DNA of 36,001 bases from Fidelibacterota bacterium (GTDB lineage Bacteria; Fidelibacterota; Marinisomatia; Marinisomatales; SCKK01). Under the pieces are notes generated by a model. That model saw only the letters and a program-made list of their open reading frames with translations, searched no databases and was not told the DNA's origin. Numbering within the stretch: position 1 is the first letter of the stretch; each line of letters starts with the position of its first letter. The position numbers were made by a program, and so were the translations under genes. Location: contig SCKK01000038.1 of the NCBI GenBank assembly GCA_004124475.1, forward strand, positions 1 to 36,001, written 5' to 3'. This document shows positions 8,797 through 17,800 of this stretch, one piece after another.

Positions 8797-9060
8797 CGTC
8801 TCCCCCTTCTGCTGAACGGACAATCTATGTTCTTTTATCCCCTCAGTGCCATCAGGTCTAATGACGCATTGAACTTTGGGATTGACTCGAATCTGTTCCG
8901 CCGTTCATGTGGAGTGAAAGGTAAAGAAATAAAGATCCCATCCGTCCCGTGCAAAAAATACATTAGAGGCAGATGAATTTCCCCCAACTGATGTCCCAAG
9001 AGTAAGAAACATCGCTTTATCCATGAGATTGAGTATATTTTTATCCAATTCCCGATTCAT
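8797..9060 (-). pseudogene. Pyridoxamine 5'-phosphate oxidase-like flavoprotein, broken
   Basis: From ATG at 9058-9060 the minus strand reads MNRELDKNILNLMDKAMF, then LGTSVGGNSSASNVFFARDG and WDLYFFTFHST, followed by TGA at 8905-8907. The same frame continues TAEQIRVNPKVQCVIRPDGTEGIKEHRLSVQQ to a TAG at 8794-8796. Together this is the first half of a PNPOx-like split-barrel FMN-binding protein (pattern: dk..fl.la T.. dg.p.as.vffa.dg.dlyf.t...t.kv.qi..Np.v). Family members normally have Arg or another residue where TGA stands. The C-terminal half is not recognisable. It is probably a pseudogene, with UGA recoding a remote alternative. Confidence 0.6.
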
Positions 9061-9095
9061 TAGGTTTCCCACATTAATTAATAACTGTGAAATAA

Positions 9096-9111
9096 CTCTA
9101 AAAATTTAGAG
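9096..9111. promoter_or_regulatory. Palindrome in the AT-rich upstream region of the AroQ-like gene
   Basis: CTCTAAA-AA-TTTAGAG has seven-base arms and lies 84 bases before the ATG at 9195, in a 130-base AT-rich gap between divergent loci. It could be an operator, but no regulator is known and the call is inference from symmetry and position. Confidence 0.25.
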
Positions 9112-9194
9112 AGAGAATATAAATTCTACTACTAAATACAACAAATGAAAGAAACTATACAATGCGAATTCTTTTTAATACATTGATCTGATAA

Positions 9195-9635
9195 ATGAAT
9201 ATTTTAATACTACATGGTCCAAACATGAACCTTATCGGATTGCGGTCTGCCCAGATAGGAGAACGCATTACACTGGATAAAATTGATACGGCTCTAAATC
9301 GACAAGCAAAAAAACTCAATATTGTATTAAAAACACTACAAACTCATAAGGTGAGTAAAGTTATCACCTTTCTGCAGCGAAACCGGAATTGGGCTGACGG
9401 ACTACTTTTCTCACCAGGGGCATGGTCAATGTGCCAACACGATATTTTTGATACCCTAATGCTTACAAAAACCCCGTTTATCGAAATATTCCCTTCAGCC
9501 CAATTTATGTTGGAAAAGTACGCAACTAATTCCATATTTCATAAAATTGCACTTGACATGGTAATCGATCACCCTATTACAGCATATACGGAGGGATTGA
9601 AAAAACTCCACGCTGTTCTTTTGACTGATCAATAA
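9195..9635 (+). CDS. AroQ-like (type II 3-dehydroquinase fold) protein lacking catalytic residues
   Basis: 146 residues, the usual length of type II dehydroquinases, with the family's opening MNILILHGPNMNLIG and the same spacing of later motifs (ADGLLFSPGAW, then PFIEIFPSAQF). The residues that make the enzyme work are changed. The catalytic Tyr of (I/V)YG is Ile21 in QIG. Asn of NPGAYTH is Ser73. Its His is Met79. The His of EVHLSN is Phe99, and the R-H-S segment is replaced by KYATNS. Arg17 is kept. The fold is probably intact but the dehydratase activity is almost certainly lost. It may have become a binding or structural protein; the function is unknown. The next gene, on the same strand 75 bases later, encodes an M23 peptidase. 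Confidence 0.75.
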   Translation: MNILILHGPNMNLIGLRSAQIGERITLDKIDTALNRQAKKLNIVLKTLQTHKVSKVITFLQRNRNWADGLLFSPGAWSMCQHDIFDTLMLTKTPFIEIFPSAQFMLEKYATNSIFHKIALDMVIDHPITAYTEGLKKLHAVLLTDQ

Positions 9636-9710
9636 AGTCACTCATGTTCCGCAGTTACAATTCATCATGAAATCTATGTTAAAAGGTATACGGTTTATGG
9701 GTAAAGTAAT

Positions 9711-10493
9711 ATGATGATACGAAAGGTCGCTTTTACAGGTTTCATTATTCCATTCTTTATATGCTGTTCACATAATATTCCCAGCACTACGGACGAAACG
9801 GGGTCAATGACAATTATTGATATTGAGACGGTCAAACTTACACATCTTGAGTTCCCCGGTAGTGAATCAACTATTGATAACTTCTCATATCTTTCAGGCA
9901 TCGATCTTCTGTTACCCTGTCCCGATGTAGCTTTACCCGACCAAACGAATCTCCTTCCCAATGCTGCACGCCAATATCGAAACGGGATTCACCGCGGAAT
10001 CGATTTTCAAGCCGATTATGGCACTCCGGTTCTGTCTGTTATGGACGGCATTGTAATTCGTGCCGACCACGGTTTTCAGGAAGTAACCCCCCTTTTCCGC
10101 CAATCACTATTAAAGAAAGCAGCCCGGATTGGGAGGACACCCTCTGATGTGTTTAACAATATTTTACTCGGGAGAAGTGTCTTTATCGATCACGGTACTG
10201 ACCTTGTCCCTGGTAAACGTTTGTTATCTATCTACGCTCATCTCTCTGAAATCGACAGCGTCATACAAATAGGGCGGGAAGTAAAAACAGGACAAATATT
10301 AGGATTGGCAGGGAATAGCGGGACAAGTGATGGTACAAAAGGAAATAAAGCCGGAGCCCACCTCCATTTTGAGCTCATCATTCAGGATGCAGAGGGGGAA
10401 CGGTATATGGGGCAAGGTTTGGAGTTTCAGGAACTCAACATATTACTCAATTCAATCTTCGTCCAAAAAATAGAGAGTACCAAACAGTTATAA
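9711..10493 (+). CDS. M23-family metallopeptidase, lipoprotein
   Basis: 260 residues. The N-terminal hydrophobic stretch ending FFICCSHN is a lipoprotein-type signal, so the protein is probably anchored in a membrane facing the periplasm. Zinc ligands of the LytM/M23 domain are in place: His94 and Asp98 in HRGIDF, and His217/His219 in GAHLHFEL, plus YAHLSE (His177). It should therefore be active against peptidoglycan cross-links rather than a degenerate activator. A segment of about 40 residues (about 120-160) between the first and second zinc motifs is longer than in minimal M23 domains. Two ATGs are tandem at the start. The gene ends tail-to-tail with the PPIase gene: the two stop codons abut at 10488-10493. 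Confidence 0.88.
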   Translation: MMIRKVAFTGFIIPFFICCSHNIPSTTDETGSMTIIDIETVKLTHLEFPGSESTIDNFSYLSGIDLLLPCPDVALPDQTNLLPNAARQYRNGIHRGIDFQADYGTPVLSVMDGIVIRADHGFQEVTPLFRQSLLKKAARIGRTPSDVFNNILLGRSVFIDHGTDLVPGKRLLSIYAHLSEIDSVIQIGREVKTGQILGLAGNSGTSDGTKGNKAGAHLHFELIIQDAEGERYMGQGLEFQELNILLNSIFVQKIESTKQL

Positions 10494-11804
10494 ACTTTCT
10501 TGTGGAGTACTGTAAGAAGAGATAAACTTGCTATTAATACGTATCTTATAACTCTCAACCAAGGATTGGATCAGAATTTTCTCACTTGATATATCAGGAT
10601 TTTCTTCAGCAAGCTGGAAAACGACTTCTTTACGTAAAATAATTATCTTTCTCCGTTTTCCCTGGCGTTCGATGTGTCCGTGCCACTCATCATCCCGAGT
10701 CTCCTTTGCAAATAGAATAGTCAGATAGCGATAAAAGATATGTTCCAGAGTCAGCTTTAAACTTCTTTCGCTAAGAATAAGAGATTGAGTGATACGACCG
10801 CCGAACGCCACCCGTTCCTTAAACCATTCCACACCATAAGGCTCACCATCCGCAGTACAGACAATCCCATTTACATCGATGTGTGGAATCTCTCGTGCCG
10901 TCAGTGCACCTTTCTTCTCTCCATGACTTCTAACAACTGCATTGAATATTGCCGATACTGTCCTACCGTTAAACCGTACCCTATAATGCCGTTTCAGCAT
11001 CGATTCAAACCGCTTCAGTGCCATTTCGAACTCTTTCCCCCTACCCCTCCGAATGAACTCCTTCAGTTTTGTAATTTCCTCTTCAAAAGGTGACAGTTCC
11101 ACCATGCGAATTCCCGTGATCCAAATCAGGTGGTATCCAAAATCTAACTTAATGGGACTTGAGAGTCTTCGCAGAGGCAACGAGAATGCCACGGTTTGTA
11201 CAGGTTCAAACAGTTGTCCCCAACGTAAATAACCCATAAAACCCCCTTTAGTTGCAGATGGACCATCAGAGTATTTTCTTACCGCGTCCCTAAAGGAGAT
11301 TTGCTTATTTTCAATGTCTTGCTTGATTCTACTTATGAATGCCAGTGCTTTCTCCTCAGACCGATCGGACTTGTTACGGGGAGACCCCTTAAATGTGACA
11401 ATTATGTGATTGACGCCCACTTCCCTCCCAAGGCGCTCATAAAGAAGATGCAATGAAGAATCGGATAGGAGGGGTGCCCATACCTCTTCTTCGATGACTT
11501 TCTCAACTATCAAATTATCCTTAAGACTAGCAATTTGTACCTTTATTGTGCTATCTCGCTGAATGCCTCTCTGCTCAGCCTCAAGAACCAATATTTCTTG
11601 CCGGATAAGTTCGTCTACAACTACTCTGCGACGCGATGTATCAAGTTTCACAAAATCAGATTCTATCACCTTGCTTAAAAATTCCGATTTTGTGTAAACC
11701 TTCCTGTCTATGGCTAATACTTCATCCTCCCTCAGCTTGGAGCAGCACGCACCCATCATTGTGGCTAATACCCCCCAGAAAAAAAACCTGCTCAATTCTC
11801 TCAT
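10488..11804 (-). CDS. Parvulin-type (PpiC/SurA-like) peptidyl-prolyl isomerase lipoprotein
   Basis: About 438 residues from the ATG at 11802-11804 (a TTG ten codons upstream is possible but would spoil the signal). MRELSRFFFWGVLATMMGACC is a lipoprotein signal with the Cys near residue 20. A SurA-like N-terminal helical region follows (VLAIDRKVYTKSEF, then a run of helices), then a rotamase domain at about 130-235 (VNHIIVTFKG ... ALAFISRIKQDIENK ... SFRDAVRKYSDGPSATKGGFMGYLRWGQLFEPVQTVAFSL ... GYHLIWI). The last 200 residues are a second helical region without recognised motif. It probably assists folding of outer-membrane or secreted proteins in the periplasm. It converges with the M23 peptidase gene. 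Confidence 0.88.
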   Translation of the reverse strand: MRELSRFFFWGVLATMMGACCSKLREDEVLAIDRKVYTKSEFLSKVIESDFVKLDTSRRRVVVDELIRQEILVLEAEQRGIQRDSTIKVQIASLKDNLIVEKVIEEEVWAPLLSDSSLHLLYERLGREVGVNHIIVTFKGSPRNKSDRSEEKALAFISRIKQDIENKQISFRDAVRKYSDGPSATKGGFMGYLRWGQLFEPVQTVAFSLPLRRLSSPIKLDFGYHLIWITGIRMVELSPFEEEITKLKEFIRRGRGKEFEMALKRFESMLKRHYRVRFNGRTVSAIFNAVVRSHGEKKGALTAREIPHIDVNGIVCTADGEPYGVEWFKERVAFGGRITQSLILSERSLKLTLEHIFYRYLTILFAKETRDDEWHGHIERQGKRRKIIILRKEVVFQLAEENPDISSEKILIQSLVESYKIRINSKFISSYSTPQESL

Positions 11805-11874
11805 ATTACTCTGGTTTCGCAGAAGATGTAACAAGCTGCTCTAAAAGTTCTCTCCTTTGTGTTCAACCCAAAAG

Positions 11875-11907
11875 AAAAAGGGGCAGCATACGAAGCCGCC
11901 CCTTTTT
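11875..11907 (-). terminator. Strong, potentially bidirectional intrinsic terminator
   Basis: AAAAAGGGGC ... GCCCCTTTTT forms a ten-base-pair outer stem, with a short inner AG-C/GC-like extension and the loop ATACGAA. The U-tract forms on both strands. It lies 22 bases beyond the stop codon of the sorting-domain gene ending at 11929 and upstream of the PPIase gene, so it most likely ends transcripts from the secreted-protein cluster. Confidence 0.88.
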
Positions 11908-11928
11908 GGTTTCATCGTATGATCTACT

Positions 11929-12979
11929 TTACTTCAGCAGAATCATCTTCTTGGTCGCACTGAAGTCGCCAGCATCGATCCTGTAGAGATAGACACCGGT
12001 GCTTACAGACTGACCAAGTTCGTTTCGTCCATCCCAAGTCACAGTATGTTGCCCTGCCCGACGATGTTCATTTACCAGCGAGGTAACCTTTTGTCCCAGC
12101 AGGTTGTATATCACCAACGGTCACATCGTTATCAGTGGGAAGGTCGAAGGGGAACGTTGTGACCGGGTTGAAGGGATTCGGGAAGTTCTGACGAAGAGCA
12201 AAAGCCTCCGGAACGATCCTAGCCTCTTCATCGATAGCAACGCCAACCGCCCCAAACCATTCCATCATGTTTCTCAGGAACGCACCATTCGGCTCAGCCC
12301 AATTATCTGTGGTATCCGTTGTCATCTGATACCACCCAATGGGGTCGGCTGCAAGAAAAACCACTTTGCCACCTCCTGTAGCCGAGAAATCGCGTCGGAC
12401 GCCAACAACATTGGATGTGACAGGGGTGCCAGCCGTATCAGCTAAACCTACCCCCGTAATGATAGGTATCGCATCTTCAGCATGCTCAATCCGGTCTGAA
12501 TAGTTGGTGTATCCGAGTAACCCTGTAGGATCGAAGATCATGTCCGTAAAGATAGCGTCCCCTGTTATGGGGTCATTTGCCACACCGTTCATCATGGTAT
12601 CTGCCACGTCATTGAAGACCTTTGTGACACCCATCACCTGGTTGAAGAAGGACCAGTCAGGAATATCAACGGCGGCATCAAAGGAATAATAGGCTCCCAG
12701 GTAGTCTTGAGCCAATATTCCCAAATTCCCACCATTTGCCACAAAGTCCGTCAGCAAGTTTACTTCCGCGCTATCATTACCGATACCAAGTGTAGCAAAA
12801 GCACCGCCATTCCATATTAACGTTGAAATATTCTGCATGGCCTCTGCACTGGGCAATAAGCCAATTGATCCCACATCCCACAGGAAGTACTCATATTCGC
12901 CCTCAAGTGAATTCCCAACATAATCGGTTAGCCAGAATAAATCGAATATCCCTTTCACCAACACAGTTTTCTCTTTCGA
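11929..12979 (-). pseudogene. Secreted protein with C-terminal sorting (T9SS type A-like) domain, 5'-truncated and frameshifted
   Basis: The main frame (stop at 12980, first GTG at 12964) starts directly in domain sequence (TVLVKGIFDLFWLTDYVGN) with no signal peptide, so the 5' end is missing. About 230 residues follow that resemble a domain also found in the subtilisin at 14820-18215 (NGGNLGILAQDYLGAYYS against SGGNLYISGQDLGWDINE). Then comes the linker RQNFPNPFNPVTTFPFDLP. Near 12115-12125 the frame is lost by one base. The next frame continues VIYNLLGQKVTSLVNEHR ... GVYLYRIDAGDFSATKKMILLK, a complete C-terminal sorting domain. The protein would be exported and attached or released at the surface. 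Base 12979 is the limit of the open frame. Confidence 0.75.
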
Positions 12980-13361
12980 CTACGCCTACTCAGACATCGG
13001 AATTTTGCAGGGCGTCCAGCGGTTCACCATCTCACTGAGTTTCTGAGAGCTCATCAGAACGATCCTTCGGGCAGTTCCCAAGAATCAAGTCCCAAATTCC
13101 GCCGAAATGGCACCCCCTTCCCGTAGAGACTCTCCATAGGAGTCCTTTGTGACCTTCGGAGTGGGACAATCACTAATCTTCAGTCCCTAGCTCCGTTTCC
13201 ACCTTTTTCTCCGCCTCTTCTTTTGCCCGTTTGCGGTCGTACTTTGTCTTAGTCTCTTTTACTCTTTTCGGTGGAATGGGGTGAGTAGACTGTCGGAGGG
13301 ATTTCGAAAATTTTTTCTTGCGCCGGGAGGGTTTTCGCTTCTTTGCCGTGGTCTTTTCCCC
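12980..13361. other. Stretch without an initiated gene: basic in-frame tail plus repeat
   Basis: The part 13173-13361 is an open continuation of the LVIVD gene's frame beyond its TGA (62 codons, very Lys/Arg rich, with KKRKPSRRKKKFSKS and KYDRKRAKEEAEKKVETEL). It has no start codon of its own. The part at 13129-13160 is a repeat shared with 20605-20636. Nothing coding was recognised at 12980-13128. Confidence 0.5.
13129..13160. repeat. Dispersed repeat, copy 1 (GGAGTCC..GTGACCTTCG)
   Basis: 32 bases sharing 23 positions with 20605-20636. The 20-base core GGAGTCCTTTGTGACCTTCG has only two differences. The left part can fold (ACTC/GAGT). It lies between two secreted-protein genes, near the lost 5' end of the sorting-domain gene. 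Confidence 0.5.
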
Positions 13362-14618
13362 TCAATGCATCCCGAACGGCAGGAAATTAGAGACCGATTC
13401 TAACTGTACCTGTCCGCCATTTCCGAGAATGATGTCCACAAGGAGCACAATGTCGAAAACATCGATAACAGTATCGTTGTTAAGATCGGCAGCCCAGGCC
13501 TGCTCCTCCGTTGATAGCGGGCCGATGCCAAGCATGAAATTGATGATCTTGATCACATCATAAATGTTGAGAATGCCATCACTATTCACGTCCCCTTTCA
13601 TAAATGTGCACCCCTCAAAGTGCACCACGAATAGGCCGTTGGAAATATCTGAAACGTAGGCGTAACAACTTTCGGTGAAGGGGTAGGTTCCCCAGGCCCC
13701 TTCGTACAGCCCGGAACTATCTGGATAGGTGTCGTAATAGCCCGCTGTTACTGGATTGTACGGATCGGAAATGTCGATAACCTGAAGTCCTAAAACATAG
13801 TGACTGGCGTAGATGTAGTCGTCCCGGACAAACACATTGTGAACGGATGCCTCTAATCCATCATCAGCCATCCACTCCGACACCATGTTGATATTATTAA
13901 AGTCACTGATGTCCCAGATTTTTATATGTCCGCCTGTCGTCTCATCGGCTGTTATGAGAAAGTTCCCGTCTTCAGTCAGCCAGCAAGCGTGGGCAGAACC
14001 TGGATAGGTCCAACTCGATACAGTAGTCGGATTGGTTTTATCGGAGATATCAATAATATACATAGTACTGGAAAAAATTCCACATCCGTAGGCGTAATCA
14101 CCTCGCACATATACATCGTGAATATACTCTCCATTCCATCCCCCCACTTTCACTGGCTCGGCAGGATCGCTCAGATCGAGGATATGAAGGTCATTACCTC
14201 CTGCACCTACTACATACAGATATCCATCCGCCTGAAAGATGTTGTGAGACTTGGTTACACCCGTCCATGTATAAACCAATTGGGCATTGGGTGGATCTTG
14301 AATGTCCACCACCTGAATCCCCTGAGAAGCTTCCGTCCCCACATACATGTAATGATCATACGTTTTAATATCTCGCCATTTGGAATCTTGACCTGAAATA
14401 AACGCCACTTCCGTGGGATTACCGGGATCTGTACTCACATCCACAATGGATGTCCCTGTGTAGGTGCCCACCAGGGCATATTCTGTCCCATCACTGGCGA
14501 CATATCCCCAGATGTCGTTCAAAACCTGATCATAAGCAAGATGACCTACCAGTTCCGTGTTGTGCACTTGAGCTGATAACACAATGGGGAAAAATAGTAT
14601 TATTCTAAATAGCTTCAT
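13362..14618 (-). CDS. Secreted LVIVD-repeat (choice-of-anchor B-like) protein with dockerin repeats
   Basis: 418 residues. A signal peptide (MKLFRIILFFPIVLSAQ) is followed by about seven blade-like repeats containing LVIVD-type cores (TSIVDVSTDPGNPTEV, IQVVDIQDPPNAQLV, LHILDLSDPAEPVKVGG, MYIIDISDKTNPTTV, LQVIDISDPYNPVTAG), which should form a beta-propeller at the cell surface. From about residue 340 come two dockerin-type calcium-binding repeats: GDVNSDGILNIYDVIKIINF and ADLNNDTVIDVFDIVLLVDI. The gene ends ...LPFGMH and TGA. The same frame stays open for 62 further basic codons (see findings). It lies in a minus-strand cluster of secreted proteins. The specific ligand is unknown. Confidence 0.88.
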   Translation of the reverse strand: MKLFRIILFFPIVLSAQVHNTELVGHLAYDQVLNDIWGYVASDGTEYALVGTYTGTSIVDVSTDPGNPTEVAFISGQDSKWRDIKTYDHYMYVGTEASQGIQVVDIQDPPNAQLVYTWTGVTKSHNIFQADGYLYVVGAGGNDLHILDLSDPAEPVKVGGWNGEYIHDVYVRGDYAYGCGIFSSTMYIIDISDKTNPTTVSSWTYPGSAHACWLTEDGNFLITADETTGGHIKIWDISDFNNINMVSEWMADDGLEASVHNVFVRDDYIYASHYVLGLQVIDISDPYNPVTAGYYDTYPDSSGLYEGAWGTYPFTESCYAYVSDISNGLFVVHFEGCTFMKGDVNSDGILNIYDVIKIINFMLGIGPLSTEEQAWAADLNNDTVIDVFDIVLLVDIILGNGGQVQLESVSNFLPFGMH

Positions 14619-14774
14619 AATGATCGGTCGAGAAGTTAAACAATTATTTCTAAAAAAGAAAAAAGGTGGCGTCCGTTAGCTGATGTATGGAATCTTTAAC
14701 TTTAATCTGGAAACCTGGTTTTGAAAGTATTCCCCTATTTTTTTCATTTTAACACGATTAATTTCTTCGTTTTT

Positions 14775-14799
14775 TGTAGGATAAGCTGCCAGCTTGTCC
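14775..14799. repeat. REP palindrome downstream of the subtilisin stop codon
   Basis: TGTAGG followed by GGATAAGCT-GCC-AGCTTGTCC (14779-14799; one G-T pair in nine-base arms), the same outer sequence as the REP units at 6394 and 7170. It lies 20 bases past the stop codon of the protease gene and 57 bases from a second REP palindrome that is inside that gene, repeating the paired layout of the other units. Confidence 0.7.
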
Positions 14800-14819
14800 A
14801 TCTTTCCCAAACTACTTTT

Positions 14820-17800
14820 TCATTTCAGTACTATGAGTTTTTTGGTGTCTGCATAGGACAAGATACCATCTTGTCTTACAACCAATCTATAAAAGTAAAC
14901 TCCACTTGCCATATCAGAGGCATTCCACACTACTTCATGGGTACCACTTACCACTCTACCACTCACTAATTCCGCTACTTCCCTGCCAAGAATATCGTAG
15001 ATCACCAATTCCAAATTCCCAGCTTCAGGTAAACCAAACCGGACGGTGGTAACAGGGTTGAATGGGTTTGGATAATTCTGTTCTAATGAATATCCTTCCG
15101 GTATAATATCTAAATATTCCTCCGTTGAAATAATTAATGTGGTATCTACCATGAGATAAAGATCATCTAAAAACCACCCTACATACGTTTTATTTTCGTC
15201 CGATGTCATCCTGAATCTGAGCCAAAGACCCGATTCAGCTATATAAGGGGTAAGATCAATAACTTCTTCCCTCTCCACACGAATCCCGGTAATAGAAGAA
15301 ACTATCGTCCATTCAATTCCATCGGTAGACAGTTCCACCAAACCAAAATCTTTGTCTGCCTCCAACACTGATTTGTGCCAGAAGAGAAGGTAAGCAGATT
15401 CGTAATAAGAAATATTCATCGGTTCTATTAGTGACAAAACGTTGTTGGCATTATTTTCATAGAATCCTTCCGGAGAATCGTTCATGACACGTCCATGACC
15501 TCCAACATTAACAAACCCCCAGCCATCCCCGATGTCCCAGCCGGATACATCCTCTGCTTCCCAATTGCCTACAGCTAATTCTTTAGTAATTGTAAAGAAA
15601 TTGGGGTCAGACTCCGCCATGTTTTGCTGGCTTGAACTGTCTGTTGCAATCACACTGAAGGTAATAGTAGTGTACCATTGTACATCTGCCCAACTGATTT
15701 CCCCTGTCCAGACATCAACCCCATCAAAACTCATGGGAACTGTAATTACTGCACTGCCTGTGTCACTGGAGATTGAATATTCAAGAACCACATTCCCAAC
15801 CCCGATATTGTCCACCACTTCAGCGGCTATTTCAACCGAGTTTGTGGTACCAAACTGATCCTCCAATTCAGTAACAAATTCAATCACAGGAGACACTGTA
15901 TCCGCTCCGGCATAAAAACTGTAAACATTTTGTGGTGCCCCCACCGGACTTGCCCACGAATAGTAACTATGAACCGTCTCGATGTAGTAGTCGATTCCGG
16001 AAGAAACTCCAACTGCCGGAATAGTCCCTGTATAATCTCCACCACCTGAACCTGCCATCAAACTACCCACGAAGTCATCCATTAATTCTGTTTTGAAGTA
16101 TAGGGTCACACTTTCAAGATCAGTGCTATCCCCGGAAACATGAATGGTAATTTCATAGTCAATATCGATCACCTCGGTATCGGTAAGGGGTTCATGTTGG
16201 ATGAAGTTCAAGTAGGTAAGTATCCGTTTTAGAGCGGTACGTTGCACGTCATTGATATCTTCAGGAGGAACAGAATTATTGTCACTCCCAAACGCTTCCA
16301 ATCCAACACCGGTATACACAAGTCGATAGTCACCTTCGTACCTGAGACCCATCCCGAGGCCATTGTCATACTGAAAAACAAGGTGAGCTGTACCATCTGG
16401 TGTAAACCAGTCAGGATATTGACTACTACCCCCAATTCCGGGCTGATAGACAGGAAAGCTTAATTTATCTCCAATGGGATCATTGTTAATTCCTATCACT
16501 TCCATGGTGCCCGCATGATCCCCACCCCATTGAGCATGTAAATAATCGGCGTAGAAGTTTTGGTGAAAACTGAAACCCGGATTCTCATTGATATCCCATC
16601 CGAGGTCCTGTCCTGAAATATAAAGATTGCCCCCACTGTCCAGATACTCCTTCAAAGCGACAATATCCAGAGAATCGAGGCTGGGGAAATCCCACTCGGT
16701 AAACCAGATCACAATGGGGAAACTTTTAAGGGCTGCAGGGCCTGGGGAACGCAAGCTGGCATGATCCCAAACACCACAGATGAGACCTTCCTCATCCAAA
16801 ATACCTGTGTAGAATCCACTCGCTTCCGTATCCCCGCAACACGATTCATTATCATCTTTAACAATAAGAATTGGCATTTTACCTACAATGATAGATAGAG
16901 TGTCCGTGTCTTGCATTTCACCATCCACAAAAAGAGTGAGAGCAACTTTCGCCATGTGTGGCTCAGCGCTCCCCGATATGGAGAAATTCATTTCATTCTC
17001 AATTGTATGTATAGTATCAGAAGGGAAACTGTAAGTGACAGATATACCGTTTATGATAGTTAAATCAGGATCCTCAGTGGTAAGCGTGACATAATAACTA
17101 TCTGCACCGCCCAATGAATAATTTCTGGATGTAACAGAAAAATGAACTTGTTCTCCCACATCTAAAACACCATCACCGTTTCCTGCAACGGAATCTGTGA
17201 TTCCACTCCCGAGGAATCGTACTGCAGGTGGAATGGAGACAAATTGGGCATCATCATAAGTGAGGGCTTGGCTGGCATTGATCCGACCACTTCCTAACAA
17301 CCCTGCATAGTTCTGATTTAGGTTATCGATATTATCAGTGGTTCCAGCTACTCGAAGAGCTATTTCCTTGTTTGTGAGGTCCGGATAGAATGATTTCACC
17401 AAGGCAGCAAGACCGGCTGTAATGGGAGACGACATGGATGTACCTGAGAGTGCGCCATATTCTCCATCGGGCAAGGTAGACAGTATGCTCTCTCCCGGAG
17501 CAGCCACGTCGATCAGGATGCCAAAACTGCTGAAACTGGCTCTTACGTCATTGCTGCCTGTGGCGGCGACGGCAAAGACCTTTTCGTACGCCGCCGGATA
17601 GAGAAAAGCATCTGAATTTGAGTTTCCGGCTGACGTTACCAGCAGAGCGCCAAGGCCTGTGATGTATTCAATGACATCTCTTTCGAATTCGGAGAAGCCG
17701 CTGCCGCCCCAGCTCGCATTAATAACATCTGCACCCATCTCAGCAGCATACACAATGCCACTGTATCCAAAGTTTACGAGATCTCCCAGATCGTCATAAC

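Noticed and set aside
15532-15858. Plus-strand frame of 108 codons opposite the subtilisin gene
   Set aside because: Antisense shadow of a Ser/Thr-rich beta domain; no start site or motif.
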